The notes under the pieces were generated by a model that ran no database searches, was not told the origin of the DNA, and worked only from the letters and a program-made list of their open reading frames with translations. The translations under genes and the position numbers were made by a program. 64,000 nucleotides of DNA, from contig NZ_SRSH01000005.1 in NCBI RefSeq assembly GCF_006175985.1, forward strand, positions 171,969 through 235,968, in the 5' to 3' direction. This document shows, piece by piece, positions 1 to 8,481 of the stretch. Numbering within the stretch: position 1 is the first letter of the stretch; each line of letters starts with the position of its first letter. This DNA comes from Methylotetracoccus oryzae. GTDB lineage: Bacteria > Pseudomonadota > Gammaproteobacteria > Methylococcales > Methylococcaceae.

Positions 1-1
1 T

Positions 2-1096
2 CGCGTGCAGGAACTCGAGCGGCAGGTGGGCAGCCGCAAGCCACTCTCCGCTTCAGACGCCTCGGCTTCGAAAGAGCCTGTGACTCAACCCCCTTCGCAG
101 CCGGCCGTCGCGCAGGGGACTGCGCCAAACGGAGTCGCAGAAACACGACCCGCTGGTACCCCCACTCAGCAATCACCCAAGGCCGCGTCGAAGCCACCCG
201 GGCCGGGGCAATTCGATGTCGACGAAGATGCGGCAGAGCGTGCGCTCGAACGGACCTTGGTGATCAGCGGAGCGCTGTTGCTCCCATTCGGTAAAGGGGA
301 ACTCCAGCCCAATTTCGCCTACGTGCGCAATGAGCTAAGTCAGCCGGTGGTGTTTTCGTCGTCGAGAACGGGCGGTCAGGCCTTGGTGGCCTCCAGCGAT
401 AGCACCAGCGACATCATCGCGCCCAGTCTTTTCATGCGGTTCGGCCTGCCATTTGACTCGCAACTCGAACTCGGCGTGCCATGGCAGTCGGTCGATCGAA
501 AGCGCATCGTCAGTTCGGGCGGAAACATACTGGCGGTACAGAGAACCGACAACTCGGATTTCGGCGACGTGCGCGTGGGCTTGGCCACGAGCCTGCTGAC
601 CGAAAAAAAATGGTGGCCGGACGTGATCGCGCGCCTGACCTGGGACAGCGACAACGGCGGCGGTACCGGCAGCGACATCCTGATAGGGAGCGGATTCCAC
701 GAACTGAGTGGGTCGCTGACGTTTACGAAGCGTCAGGATCCGCTGGTGTTCGTCGGGACCGCTTCCTACGAGGGCAGCTTTACGAAAAACGGTGTGACCC
801 CTGGCGACCAGTTGGGATTCGCGCTGGGAGCCTTCCTCGCAGTCAGCCCGGAAACCGCCTTCAGCATGGTCCTGGACCAGTCATTCGTCGGCAACGTCAA
901 GACTCGCGGCAGCGACATCCGCGGAACGGACCAGACGCTGGGAACGATGAACTTCGGGATCTCGTCGATCGTCGGTTCGGCGCAATTCGTCAACCTCACG
1001 GCTGGAATTGGACTGACGAATGCCGCACCGGACTATAGCGTCGCGCTCGCCTACACCTGGCGCTTCGACATCCCATTTCTTTCGGGCGTCTATTGA
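2..1096 (+). CDS. FapF-like outer-membrane beta-barrel protein (5' end outside window)
   Basis: The frame is open to the left edge, so the gene starts outside the window and the signal peptide is not visible. The visible part has a low-complexity Pro/Ala/Ser linker (about residues 15-70), then a short segment rich in acidic and arginine residues (AAERALERTLV, near residue 77), then some 250 residues of alternating polar/hydrophobic strands ending in an aromatic residue (SGVY), as in outer-membrane barrels. The order helix/linker, AERALE segment, barrel recalls FapF, the export channel of Pseudomonas functional amyloid. The next gene encodes a C39 peptidase, the FapD family, which strengthens the comparison. 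The assignment to the FapF-type transporter family is from memory of the motif; the export role is inference. It converges with the C39 gene, so the two are not one operon. Confidence 0.6.
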   Translation, partial: RVQELERQVGSRKPLSASDASASKEPVTQPPSQPAVAQGTAPNGVAETRPAGTPTQQSPKAASKPPGPGQFDVDEDAAERALERTLVISGALLLPFGKGELQPNFAYVRNELSQPVVFSSSRTGGQALVASSDSTSDIIAPSLFMRFGLPFDSQLELGVPWQSVDRKRIVSSGGNILAVQRTDNSDFGDVRVGLATSLLTEKKWWPDVIARLTWDSDNGGGTGSDILIGSGFHELSGSLTFTKRQDPLVFVGTASYEGSFTKNGVTPGDQLGFALGAFLAVSPETAFSMVLDQSFVGNVKTRGSDIRGTDQTLGTMNFGISSIVGSAQFVNLTAGIGLTNAAPDYSVALAYTWRFDIPFLSGVY

Positions 1097-1181
1097 TGAA
1101 CAGGAGTCATACGGGCGAGCCGCCGAAGGGAAGTTGTGCGCTTCACAGCCGCGCGAAACGGTCCCGAAGCCTGTCCGCTCT

Positions 1182-1904
1182 CTAGCGTAGGTTCAGGAAC
1201 TCTTTCGGTTTGGGCGCCAGTTGGTTGGGAGGGGACGAACCGTCCCGCCGGTCCACCACAAACCCGACTTTGCCGAGTTCCGGGTAGTCGATCCAGGCCG
1301 CCTCGAACCGCTCTATCCGCATGGTGCGATTGCCCCACGCCGGATCCGCCAGCAAAACCCGATCGCCCATGATGCCGCGAAACACGACGAAATGGTTGTA
1401 TCCGTGGAGATTGAGCGCAACCATGATCGGCGCGCGCTGAACCAGTTCATCCAGGTGCAGCTTGCCATAGCCGGTACCGACGTAGCCGCGCTGGTCGACA
1501 TACCGCTTCAAATCCAACAAGGAAAAGCCTTGCCGGATCTGGACCAGCCGCGGGTTCTTGACGTACTCCTCGCGTCTGAACAGCCCCTTGGCAATCTCTC
1601 GCTCCGACACCGGATCCCCGTGCTGGTAGTTCAACAGCGTGCCGAGCGCGGCCGCACCACAACTGATGTCCCATTTCTGGACGATCACCTTGTCCCGGCG
1701 CATTTCGAGCAACGAAGTCACCGCTGCATGAGCGGAGGAACCACCCGACGCAACGCAGATAACCAAAGCCACCACAAGCGCCGTGTCCCTCGACCAGTGA
1801 GCCTTGGTCGGTCGCAGACAGCGCCACCCAAGGGACGCCTTACCATCAGGAAACTCGCACGGGCCCGCAGATGAATACCACGCCATTGATGGTTCCAAAG
1901 CCAA
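1182..1904 (-). CDS. Secreted C39-family cysteine peptidase (double-glycine type, FapD-like)
   Basis: A stand-alone C39 peptidase domain of about 240 residues with no ABC transporter attached. The catalytic residues are visible: oxyanion Gln76, Cys82 in the SCGAAALGTLL motif, His171 in GYNHFVVF and Asp187 in LADPAWG. A hydrophobic stretch (about 42-60, ending SSAHA) looks like a signal peptide after a rather long n-region, so the enzyme should act in the periplasm. ATG at 1904 or 1886 are the only sensible starts. C39 enzymes cut after Gly-Gly; the neighbouring gene at 1996-2334 encodes an exported precursor with such a motif. In Fap systems the C39 protein FapD is required for secretion of the amyloid. 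The substrate assignment is inference from context. Confidence 0.85.
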   Translation of the reverse strand: MALEPSMAWYSSAGPCEFPDGKASLGWRCLRPTKAHWSRDTALVVALVICVASGGSSAHAAVTSLLEMRRDKVIVQKWDISCGAAALGTLLNYQHGDPVSEREIAKGLFRREEYVKNPRLVQIRQGFSLLDLKRYVDQRGYVGTGYGKLHLDELVQRAPIMVALNLHGYNHFVVFRGIMGDRVLLADPAWGNRTMRIERFEAAWIDYPELGKVGFVVDRRDGSSPPNQLAPKPKEFLNLR

Positions 1905-1924
1905 GGGATGGCAGAGCGTAAGCG

Positions 1925-1959
1925 AAAGAAAAAGAGGCCCCGGCGACTGCCGGGGCCTC
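1925..1959 (-). terminator. Rho-independent terminator after the double-glycine peptide gene
   Basis: A perfect 10-bp stem (1934-1943 with 1950-1959, GAGGCCCCGG type) and a 6-base loop are followed on the minus strand by a T-rich run (1925-1933). It lies 37 bases past the stop of the small precursor gene and ends its transcript before the C39 gene, so the precursor is probably a separate, strongly expressed unit. Confidence 0.85.
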
Positions 1960-1995
1960 GCAGGCTGAGGCGCCTATTTCTGAAGATCGCTCAAC

Positions 1996-2334
1996 TTAGT
2001 AGCCAGTAGCGGAAACCGAGGCACCGGCAGAGCTCGAGCTGTAATCCGTCGTCAAAGTCGCGGTCTGCACTTCCGTAAAGGTGTTATTGCCGTAGGCGTC
2101 TGCGCTTCCGGCAGCAACCGCGGTATTACCCAGAATCAAAGCTGCGCTCGTGACAAGCGATGTCTCCTTGATCGTTCCGGTGATGTTCTTGTTCAGGTTC
2201 AGTGAAATCCCACAATACGAGCAGCCACCACCCGTCACACCGTCCATCTGTGCGGCCGTTAGCGCCTCACCAGCGCTAGCAAGACCGGCACCCGACATCA
2301 GAACTGCACCTGCGATCAATGAAATTGCTTTCAT
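1996..2334 (-). CDS. Sec-exported small protein with double-glycine motif (putative C39 substrate)
   Basis: A 112-residue precursor. Residues 1-21 form a clear Sec signal peptide ending ASA. Directly after it comes LTAAQMDGVTGGG (25-37), which has the form of the double-glycine leader of bacteriocins and other C39 substrates. The rest (38-112) begins CSYCG and is rich in Ser, Thr, Ala, Gly and Asn with short beta-like stretches, with no known domain. The ATG at 2334 has a good ribosome site (TTGGAG, about 8 bases upstream); the longer open frame has no support. A similar motif is found in the small protein at 4555-4866. A periplasmic cut after GGG by the neighbouring C39 enzyme, then export through the barrel, is inferred. 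An amyloid, adhesin or peptide toxin are all possible products. Confidence 0.7.
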   Translation of the reverse strand: MKAISLIAGAVLMSGAGLASAGEALTAAQMDGVTGGGCSYCGISLNLNKNITGTIKETSLVTSAALILGNTAVAAGSADAYGNNTFTEVQTATLTTDYSSSSAGASVSATGY

Positions 2335-2366
2335 GGCTATACTCCAACTTAATTTGCGAAAGGAAA

Positions 2367-2390
2367 ACATATTTGCTCTGCAAAATATGT
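2367..2390 (-). promoter_or_regulatory. Inverted repeat in the 5' region of the double-glycine peptide gene
   Basis: ACATATTTGC and GCAAAATATGT face each other around a three-base centre (one-base imperfection), 33 bases upstream of the start at 2334. It could be an operator or a 5'-UTR hairpin. The AT-rich arms stand out from the GC-rich surroundings. No regulator gene is next to it. Confidence 0.4.
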
Positions 2391-3087
2391 CTTCATAAGT
2401 TGACCAATTGCGAACCCGGGGGATTTTCGAATTGGTCGGCGAACAGGATAGGAATTTTCGCGGGCGACCGCTAGTACTATTTGGCGGTATCACCCAACGA
2501 TTCATATACAAGGCGATTCACAACCCGACGCGGTACACAATGCAAATGATTGGATCAGTGGCCCGACCAGTGACGCCGAGTCCTTACCTGCCATTAAAGA
2601 ATACTTGCGACGGAAGCCGTTAGACTGGCTGACTATCCGTCGACGTTAATCTGTTCACGCGACACGAGCTTCACCCGGCTATAAAACCTGATAACGGGCA
2701 CCGCGTGTCGGCGAGGGATCGGCACGAGGATCCGTGAATTGATCTTCCAGATGGCTGCCTTGCGGCAGGGAAATAGCTATTCGTGGTAGGCGCCTTGATA
2801 GGAATTTTACCCCTAAGGGCTAGATTCGTTTACACCAACAGGTAATGACTTTTAAATTTTTCCTCTGCTAAACTCGGATTGGCATTGACGGGCGCCGGCA
2901 TATCCGAGCTCGCATGTCGGTAGTTCCTAATGATGCGGAAAGGCATTGACCAAGGAAAAGTCCATAACCGCGGTATATTGGACAGGTCTTTTGCTTGGTT
3001 ATTAGTAGCGGTCCGTCAGGCGTTCTGCGACAGAATCCAAACTTTGTCTGGTTTAACCTAAAGAAAAAAACACGAAGGTGAAGCACT
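2391..3087. other. Long intergenic region between divergent secreted-protein genes
   Basis: About 700 bases without a supported gene separate the divergent genes at 1996-2334 and 3088-3957. Composition is more AT-rich than the rest of the window, notably around 2800-2880 and 3040-3080. It must hold the promoters of both genes, but I could not identify convincing -35/-10 or -24/-12 boxes. The open frames here (for example 2868-3188 on the minus strand) show no protein-like features. Confidence 0.5.
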
Positions 3088-3957
3088 ATGTCCATTGGTA
3101 AAAAATCGGTAGTGATTGCGGCACTCGCGACGATTTCATTTTGCACTGAAGGGGCCATAGGCCCCACAAGCAAGACGCAAACACTCACGCACGGCTCGGT
3201 CCTGTCGCTCTCATGCTATTCGAGCGCGGCAGCCGCTGCACTCGCTCAGGCCTCTGCCGGCGCTGTGCCGGACAACTGGTACGAATCCTTTGGGTATGCC
3301 AGTGCCGAAGCCTGGTGGGCCGAGGCTCTTGCGAAGGGAGTGATCGGGCTCCGTTGGAACACGACGTTCAAAATATCCCGCGCAGGGCCTTTTGGGGCGG
3401 TGACGCGAGTCGATCTCGGATCAGACATCAACAATGCGACCCTGACGGTGGCGAGTGCCGACAGCGAAGCGTACGCGCAGAGTGTCAGCGTGGCATGGCA
3501 GCCCAGCATGTTTCGGTGGAGCCGGCAATTTGGCTCTGCCCGTTCGTTTTCGCGAGGCGGGTCCAGGGCTGTCGGCCAGGCCGGTAGTGGGACCAGTACC
3601 AATGTGAACAACCTGGTCTTTGTGAATGGGAGAGCCATTGACGAGTTCAGGAGTCAGCTGACTTTCCGCGCCGAGTCATTCAGCAGCGCTTCGGGCGCTG
3701 CAGTGAGTGAAGTGCTGTCCATAGCGGCAGCAGAACATGGCTGGTCCTATACGGACGGATTCGCCGCGGCTGCCTCAAGCGCTCTCGCCACGGCGATCGC
3801 AAAGTCGCGCGTGGTGCTGGACCTGGTGGCGCATTACCGGGCAGCCAAATCGGGGGATGGCGTCCTGGCGTCGATCGACAACGCCGCAGTTTCCCTCCAA
3901 TGCCTGGGGGGGGCAAGCGCCGGGGCCGAAGCTGTCGCGAAAGCCTACCCCTACTGA
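3088..3957 (+). CDS. Exported Ala/Ser-rich protein of unknown function
   Basis: A 289-residue protein with a Sec signal peptide (about 1-23, basic MSIGKK start, then a hydrophobic core). The mature part is rich in alanine and serine, with an Ala-rich helix (SSAAAAALAQASAG, 45-58), a Trp-rich segment (NWYESFGYASAEAWW) and a central part of likely beta strands. There is no double-glycine motif, so it does not look like a C39 substrate of the neighbouring type. The start is supported by GAAGGTGAAG just upstream of ATG 3088. I do not recognise the family. Its position between two double-glycine precursors and its secretion suggest it belongs to the same surface system, which is inference only. 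Confidence 0.7.
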   Translation: MSIGKKSVVIAALATISFCTEGAIGPTSKTQTLTHGSVLSLSCYSSAAAAALAQASAGAVPDNWYESFGYASAEAWWAEALAKGVIGLRWNTTFKISRAGPFGAVTRVDLGSDINNATLTVASADSEAYAQSVSVAWQPSMFRWSRQFGSARSFSRGGSRAVGQAGSGTSTNVNNLVFVNGRAIDEFRSQLTFRAESFSSASGAAVSEVLSIAAAEHGWSYTDGFAAAASSALATAIAKSRVVLDLVAHYRAAKSGDGVLASIDNAAVSLQCLGGASAGAEAVAKAYPY

Positions 3958-3973
3958 GTCAGACGCCGTCGCG

Positions 3974-4007
3974 TTACGGGATGCGGCCTGAGCCACGCAT
4001 CCCGTAA
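3974..4007. repeat. 12-bp perfect inverted repeat downstream of the 3088-3957 gene
   Basis: TTACGGGATGCG (3974-3985) and CGCATCCCGTAA (3996-4007) form a perfect 12-bp stem with a 10-base loop, 17 bases after the stop codon. There is no T-tract on either side, so it may be a transcript-stabilising hairpin or a weak terminator. Confidence 0.55.
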
Positions 4008-4554
4008 GCCTCACGGCTCACCCCTCGCCGCGAGATGGCTCGGACCTCACCATTTACGACTTGGGTGTTGCCGGCGTCTTGACTTTTCTCGGCTCGGACG
4101 GCCCTCGCCTCCCGACGGACTCTCCTTCTCTCATCCACACCGATCTTCTCAAGGGCCCCGTCCTCGCACCGCGGCGCGGACGCTTGCAGACCCAAGGGCA
4201 TAGGTTATTGGTCCGAAGGGTCAATTGTGCGCCGCTGCACAGCCCGTAGACTGATGGTGGAGCGCTCGGGGGCGAACGGTTGGGACAACAGCCGCTCGAC
4301 TGTCGGGCAATCTGAATGCGGGGCAAGGACTCCTTCCGCTGGCGCAGTTGTCAGGCAGGGTTCGCCGAGTGCCATCGGGCGCCCCTCGGATCTCGTGTCG
4401 AGTAACCAGGTCAAGCTCGACGGAACCGTGGGGTATGGGCGAGCCGAAGGCTGCCGCCAGCCATGGGAGGTCTTCCCGCTGGGGGCCGTCTCGCTCGCGA
4501 GAGCGGCCGTATCCGGTCCAGTAATGACCTTATCGGGGATTTTGGAGCAACAAG
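4008..4554. other. Intergenic region, no recognisable gene
   Basis: About 550 bases between two exported-protein genes. Several short open frames occur on both strands, but none has a ribosome site plus protein-like composition. It probably holds the promoter of the small gene at 4555. Confidence 0.4.
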
Positions 4555-4866
4555 ATGAAAGCTTTACGTGATGTCACTTTGGGAGTTGCATGCCTGCTGT
4601 GTGTAGGGCGCGCCGGCGCTGGACTCCCGCTGAACGATGCCCAGCTTGATCACATCAGTGCGGGGGGAGGCATATCGGTAACGTCAGTCGCCATCGGCAA
4701 GGGCCATTCCTCCGCGGCCGCCTATGCCTACAGCAAGGGCGGAAAATCTGTTGGCTGGGGTCGCGCTTCCACATCTCCCGGCGGGTTGGCGTACGTGTCG
4801 AAGCGTTACCTTCCGCACATTCCGCCCGTCCCGCACATCTTTACGGTAACCCCTCTCGTCAGGTGA
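4555..4866 (+). CDS. Second Sec-exported small protein with double-glycine motif
   Basis: A 103-residue precursor with a signal peptide (1-22, cleavage near AGAG) followed at once by LNDAQLDHISAGGG (26-39). This matches the pattern L-x-x-A-Q-hydrophobic-D-x-(V/I)-(T/S)-x-G-G seen in the 1996-2334 protein. The remainder is short and different: a Gly/Ser/Ala/Tyr segment (SVAIGKGHSSAAAYAYSKGG) and a Pro/His-rich tail. The start has a TTGGAG ribosome site. Because only the signal peptide and the double-glycine segment are shared, that segment is probably a processing or targeting signal and not part of the active product. The likely protease is the C39 enzyme at 1182-1904. Function of the released part is unknown. 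Confidence 0.65.
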   Translation: MKALRDVTLGVACLLCVGRAGAGLPLNDAQLDHISAGGGISVTSVAIGKGHSSAAAYAYSKGGKSVGWGRASTSPGGLAYVSKRYLPHIPPVPHIFTVTPLVR

Positions 4867-5156
4867 AACGTCAGTGGGAATCATGAAGCTGCTGAGCTGT
4901 GGGTAGGCTACCCGCCTACGCGCGCTGTGCGCGGCGACCTCGTGCCCTTTCGGATGCAGAGTTCACCGTCGGCCGTGCTGGCAAGCTTGTGTTATTCGCC
5001 CCAGGCATGCGGAGCGCCACAGGGCATTCGTGATATGAGTGTTGGACCAGCACCGTCTCTTTTAGGGATTCGTTTTCTGAACACGCTGCGAGTGAGCACA
5101 GTTAATGAGAGCAGGCGCCATCAACAACTGATCTTTGTAAATGTGAGGTGAATGTC

Positions 5157-5900
5157 ATGAACAAGAACCTGCATGAGAGATATCAAGCGACGGCAGTGTA
5201 TCTTTTTCTGGGTTTACTGCTCCTGCCGTTGTGCACGGTCTCGGCAGATCCACCACCACGAGGGGACACGCATGGAAACCCTTATGGGCAGTTGGCGGCA
5301 TCTTGGTGGTCTTGGGCACTCGAAACGCCAGTCGTTCTGCCGGACTCCCACCCGGGTTTTGATCAGGGCAGCGTCGACTGTTCGATTGGCCAACACGGGC
5401 AAGTGTGGTTCCTGGCCGGGAAAATATTCGATAGCCAGAAAGTGAATCGTTCCTGCTCGTTGCCCATGGGGAAGGGACTCTTTTTTCCGCTCTACAATAA
5501 TGTTTACATCAACTTCGCAACCGATCCACCCCTGACGTCTGAGGTCTGTTATGCATTTACCCAAAGTGGAGTGAAGGCCTTGGGTAAAGTAAAAATTGAG
5601 GCTCTTCTAGACGGGAAGCCGTTGAATTACAGCCAAAAAGCGTTTGAGCAATCACCGATTTTCTCGGTACAGATGCCCGAGCCGACAGACACAGAAACCA
5701 ATCTGCTCGCATACCTCGGTTTTTCAGAAACTGAATTTCCTGATTGGGTTGCCTCCGCCAACTGCGATTTCGGTTGGTATGGATACGTCGCGCCGCTGTC
5801 ACCTGGCCGGCATTCCATCAAATGGAAAGTGGCGAGTTCGAAGTTGGGTCTGCTGCAGGACGTCGAGTACAAACTGACGGTCCTGCCACGCGGCAGATAG
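5157..5900 (+). CDS. Exported protein of unknown function, Trp-rich conserved family
   Basis: A 247-residue protein with a clear signal peptide (1-28, hydrophobic LFLGLLLLPL core, ending VSA). The mature part starts with YGQLAASWWSWAL, then a GQVWFLAG segment, a Cys-containing SCSLPMGKGLFFPL stretch and a C-terminal beta-rich part. I know this pattern (W-W-x-W-A, VWFLAG, G-K-x-x-F-F-P) from uncharacterised periplasmic or secreted bacterial proteins; no enzymatic function is known to me. ATG 5157 is chosen over GTG 5148 because GAGGTG lies 7 bases upstream of it. It is about 290 bases from the preceding gene and is probably transcribed alone. Confidence 0.75.
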   Translation: MNKNLHERYQATAVYLFLGLLLLPLCTVSADPPPRGDTHGNPYGQLAASWWSWALETPVVLPDSHPGFDQGSVDCSIGQHGQVWFLAGKIFDSQKVNRSCSLPMGKGLFFPLYNNVYINFATDPPLTSEVCYAFTQSGVKALGKVKIEALLDGKPLNYSQKAFEQSPIFSVQMPEPTDTETNLLAYLGFSETEFPDWVASANCDFGWYGYVAPLSPGRHSIKWKVASSKLGLLQDVEYKLTVLPRGR

Positions 5901-5906
5901 CGGGGG

Positions 5907-5925
5907 GAGAGTCAGCAGGACTCTC
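5907..5925 (+). terminator. Possible terminator hairpin
   Basis: GAGAGTC and GACTCTC form a 7-bp stem around a five-base loop, 7 bases after the preceding stop codon. No clear T-tract follows, so it may act weakly or only protect the 3' end. Confidence 0.4.
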
Positions 5926-6158
5926 TCGTGCCCACTGGCTTCTAGATGCTGCCCACCAATCGGCTCAAGGGGGGCGCTTTGCGCTTAGGCGCTTGCGTCC
6001 CTTAGCCTCGTCCTTGGTCAGCAGGTGCCCGCCTGGTTTGTCGCCAAACGCCCCAGCGGAGAGGTTGCCGTCCAGTTCTTCATTCAGCCGGATCAGACGC
6101 GCGGACGCGCGAGGCGGCCGCGATCGATGACAACAGAATTACCGCCCTTGCCGCGACG

Positions 6159-6374
6159 TTAGTACAGCCGCAGCATACGCCCGAAATCGCGCCGGAACAC
6201 CGCGGCAACCGCCGACAAGCCGCAGATCTTGTCGACGTCGTGGAACTCCGGCGTCAGGCTGTCCGGCCGTGGGTTTCGCGGCACCGGCCGCTCCCCGCGC
6301 CGGACACGGTCGGAGCCCGTGGGCGCGGGCGGCGCGCCGCGCCGCTTCGGTCTGTCTCTGCCATTCATGTACAC
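6159..6374 (-). pseudogene. Possible 5' remnant of a TrmH/SpoU-family RNA methyltransferase
   Basis: A 71-codon frame with a basic, low-complexity first half and the ending KICGLSAVAAVFRRDFGRMLRLY. That ending resembles the substrate-binding N-terminus of TrmH-type rRNA methyltransferases (typically CGLSAVxALFxRRPxxVxRLY). The frame then stops, and no SAM-binding knot domain is found downstream on the same strand before 5900. It would be a truncated copy. The resemblance is short and drawn from memory; the alternative is a chance frame in GC-rich DNA. Confidence 0.3.
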
Positions 6375-6431
6375 TTCGAGCGCATGGCGCCTCGTCTCCG
6401 TTTGCTATTGGTCGATTTCGCCACCTGAGTC

Positions 6432-7007
6432 ATGGCGCAGCTGATCCTGTTCAACAAGCCCTTCGGTGTGCTATCGCAATTCACCGATCGCGAGCGCCAG
6501 CGCCCGACACTGGCCGATTTCATTCCGCTCGACGGCGTCTATCCCGCCGGGAGGCTGGATTATGACAGCGAAGGCCTGTTATTGCTGACCGATGACGGTG
6601 GATGGCAGGCGCAGATCGCCGATCCGCGCTTCAAGTTACCGAAGATCTACTGGGCGCAGGTCGAGGGCATTCCCGACCAGGCCGCCCTCGCCGCGTTGGC
6701 TCATGGGGTCATGCTGTCCGACGGACCGACACGTCCCGCCAGGGCAGCGGCCATACCGCCTCCGGAACCGCTCTGGCCGCGCGAGCCGCCTATCCGTTAC
6801 CGGGCCACGATTCCCACGTCGTGGCTCCGCCTAACCGTGCGCGAAGGGCGCAACCGCCAGGTGCGACGGATGACGGCCGCCGTGGGTTACCCGACGCTGC
6901 GCCTGATTCGCTATGCCATCGGAGAGTGGACGCTGGAAGGACTGGAGCCGGGTGCCTGGAAGGAGATCGAACTGCCGGCCCTGGCCGCGCGCAGACGGCG
7001 GCGCTGA
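6432..7007 (+). CDS. rluE: 23S rRNA pseudouridine synthase RluE
   Basis: A 191-residue RsuA/RluB/E/F-type pseudouridine synthase without the N-terminal S4 domain, as expected for RluE. The catalytic loop [11 protein letters not shown] is present with Asp43 as nucleophile. The N-terminal [13 protein letters not shown] and C-terminal [11 protein letters not shown] motifs are also present. RluE modifies U2457 (E. coli numbering) in 23S rRNA. The C-terminus ends in an Arg tail. It stands alone, convergent with the peptidase gene that ends at 7027. Confidence 0.9.
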   Translation: MAQLILFNKPFGVLSQFTDRERQRPTLADFIPLDGVYPAGRLDYDSEGLLLLTDDGGWQAQIADPRFKLPKIYWAQVEGIPDQAALAALAHGVMLSDGPTRPARAAAIPPPEPLWPREPPIRYRATIPTSWLRLTVREGRNRQVRRMTAAVGYPTLRLIRYAIGEWTLEGLEPGAWKEIELPALAARRRRR

Positions 7008-7026
7008 GCAACAGTAGGGGTTGCCT

Positions 7027-8481
7027 TCAGGCCGCGACGTGGTCGTGCAGGACCTGAGCGACGCAGGCCGTCACGCGTCGGGCCGTCGGCAGATGCAGGA
7101 ACTCGTTCGGGCCGTGCGCATTCGACTGCGGTCCCAGCACCCCGGTGATCAGGAACTGCGCGTCCGGGAAACGCGTTCCCAGCATCCCCATGAACGGGAT
7201 CGTCCCGCCCTCCCCCATGTAGAGCGCCGGTTTGCCGAAAAACTGCTGTGACGCAGCGTCCACCGAGCGCGCCAGACGCTCGGTCAGCGCCGGGGCGTTC
7301 CAGCCATCCGCCGCCTGCTCCGGGCTGAAACGTACCGCGGCGCCCGCAGGGGGATCGCATTCGAGCAGTTCCTTGAGCGCTTCTGACGCCGCTGCGGCCC
7401 GCACGATTGGCGGCAAACGCAGCGCCAGTTTCAGCGCCGTCCGCGGGCGCAGCACGTTGCCCGCCTGTTCGAGAGGCGGAAGGCCGTCGGCTCCGGTGAC
7501 TTCCAGTGCCGGCCGCCAGGTCCGGTTCAGGATCAATTCGACCAGACTCGTTCCGGCCGGCCGTACGCCTGACGCGAACGGAAACTTCGCATAGACCTGC
7601 TCACCGAGCACTTCCGCCGCCTGCTGGGCCTGGGTAACGCGCTGAACCGGAATGTCCGCGTGAAACTCGCTTCGGGCAACCGTGCCGGTGGTCTCGTCTT
7701 CGAGTCGCGACAGCAGTTGCCGCGCGATGCGGAAACTCGATGGCACGATGCCGCCGGCATCGCCCGAATGCACCCCCTCGGTCAGGATCTGCACTGACAA
7801 TTCCCCGCCGATCAGGCCGCGCAGCGAAGTCGTCAGCCACAGCTGCTCGTAGTTGCCGCAGCCGGAATCGAGGCAGATCACCAGCGACGGCCGACCGATG
7901 CGGTCGCACAGGTGCTCGACGTAATCCGGCAGGTCGAAACTGCCGCTCTCTTCGCAGCATTCGATCAGCACGACGCAATGCGGGTAGGCCGCGGACTGTT
8001 CCCGCAGGGCTAGGATCGCCGCAACCGAGGCGAACACGGCATACCCGTCGTCGGCGCCCCCGCGTCCGTACAGACGGTCACCCTCGATGACCGGCAGCCA
8101 GGGGCCCAGGCCATCGCGCCATCCAGTCATTTCCGGCTGTTTGTCGAGGTGGCCATACAGCAGGACGGAATCGGGGGCGGTGCCGGGAATGTCGAGGAAG
8201 AGCACGGGCGTCCGCCCCGGCAAGCGGACGATCTCCAGCGTCGCGTCGGACGGGAGGTGCTCGCGGCACCACGACGCGGCCAAATTCACGGCCTCGTCCA
8301 TGTAGCCGTGCGCTTCCCAGTCGCGGTCGAACAGCGGGGACTTATTCGGAATCCGGATGTACTCGATCAGCCGGTCGACGATCGAGTCCCGCCAGATCCC
8401 ATCCACGAAACGAGTGACACGCGCAGCGTCCAAAGCAGAGGACTCCTCAGAAAAGTCTGGAAACCGAGTAACCCTTGGCAC
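7027..8481 (-). CDS. M20-family zinc peptidase (dipeptidase type)
   Basis: A 484-residue M20 metallopeptidase. Metal ligands and catalytic residues are visible: His111 and Asp113 in YGHLDKQPE, Asp144/145 in GRGGADDGY, the Glu pair in ECCEESGS (177-178), and a late His in NAHGPNEFLH. The insertion after about residue 210 is the dimerisation domain. Length and motifs fit the family of dinuclear zinc dipeptidases and related hydrolases (CNDP-like). There is no signal peptide, so it is cytoplasmic and probably recycles peptides. The substrate cannot be read from sequence. The start overlaps the end of a small possible gene at 8447-8662. Confidence 0.88.
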   Translation of the reverse strand: MPRVTRFPDFSEESSALDAARVTRFVDGIWRDSIVDRLIEYIRIPNKSPLFDRDWEAHGYMDEAVNLAASWCREHLPSDATLEIVRLPGRTPVLFLDIPGTAPDSVLLYGHLDKQPEMTGWRDGLGPWLPVIEGDRLYGRGGADDGYAVFASVAAILALREQSAAYPHCVVLIECCEESGSFDLPDYVEHLCDRIGRPSLVICLDSGCGNYEQLWLTTSLRGLIGGELSVQILTEGVHSGDAGGIVPSSFRIARQLLSRLEDETTGTVARSEFHADIPVQRVTQAQQAAEVLGEQVYAKFPFASGVRPAGTSLVELILNRTWRPALEVTGADGLPPLEQAGNVLRPRTALKLALRLPPIVRAAAASEALKELLECDPPAGAAVRFSPEQAADGWNAPALTERLARSVDAASQQFFGKPALYMGEGGTIPFMGMLGTRFPDAQFLITGVLGPQSNAHGPNEFLHLPTARRVTACVAQVLHDHVAA

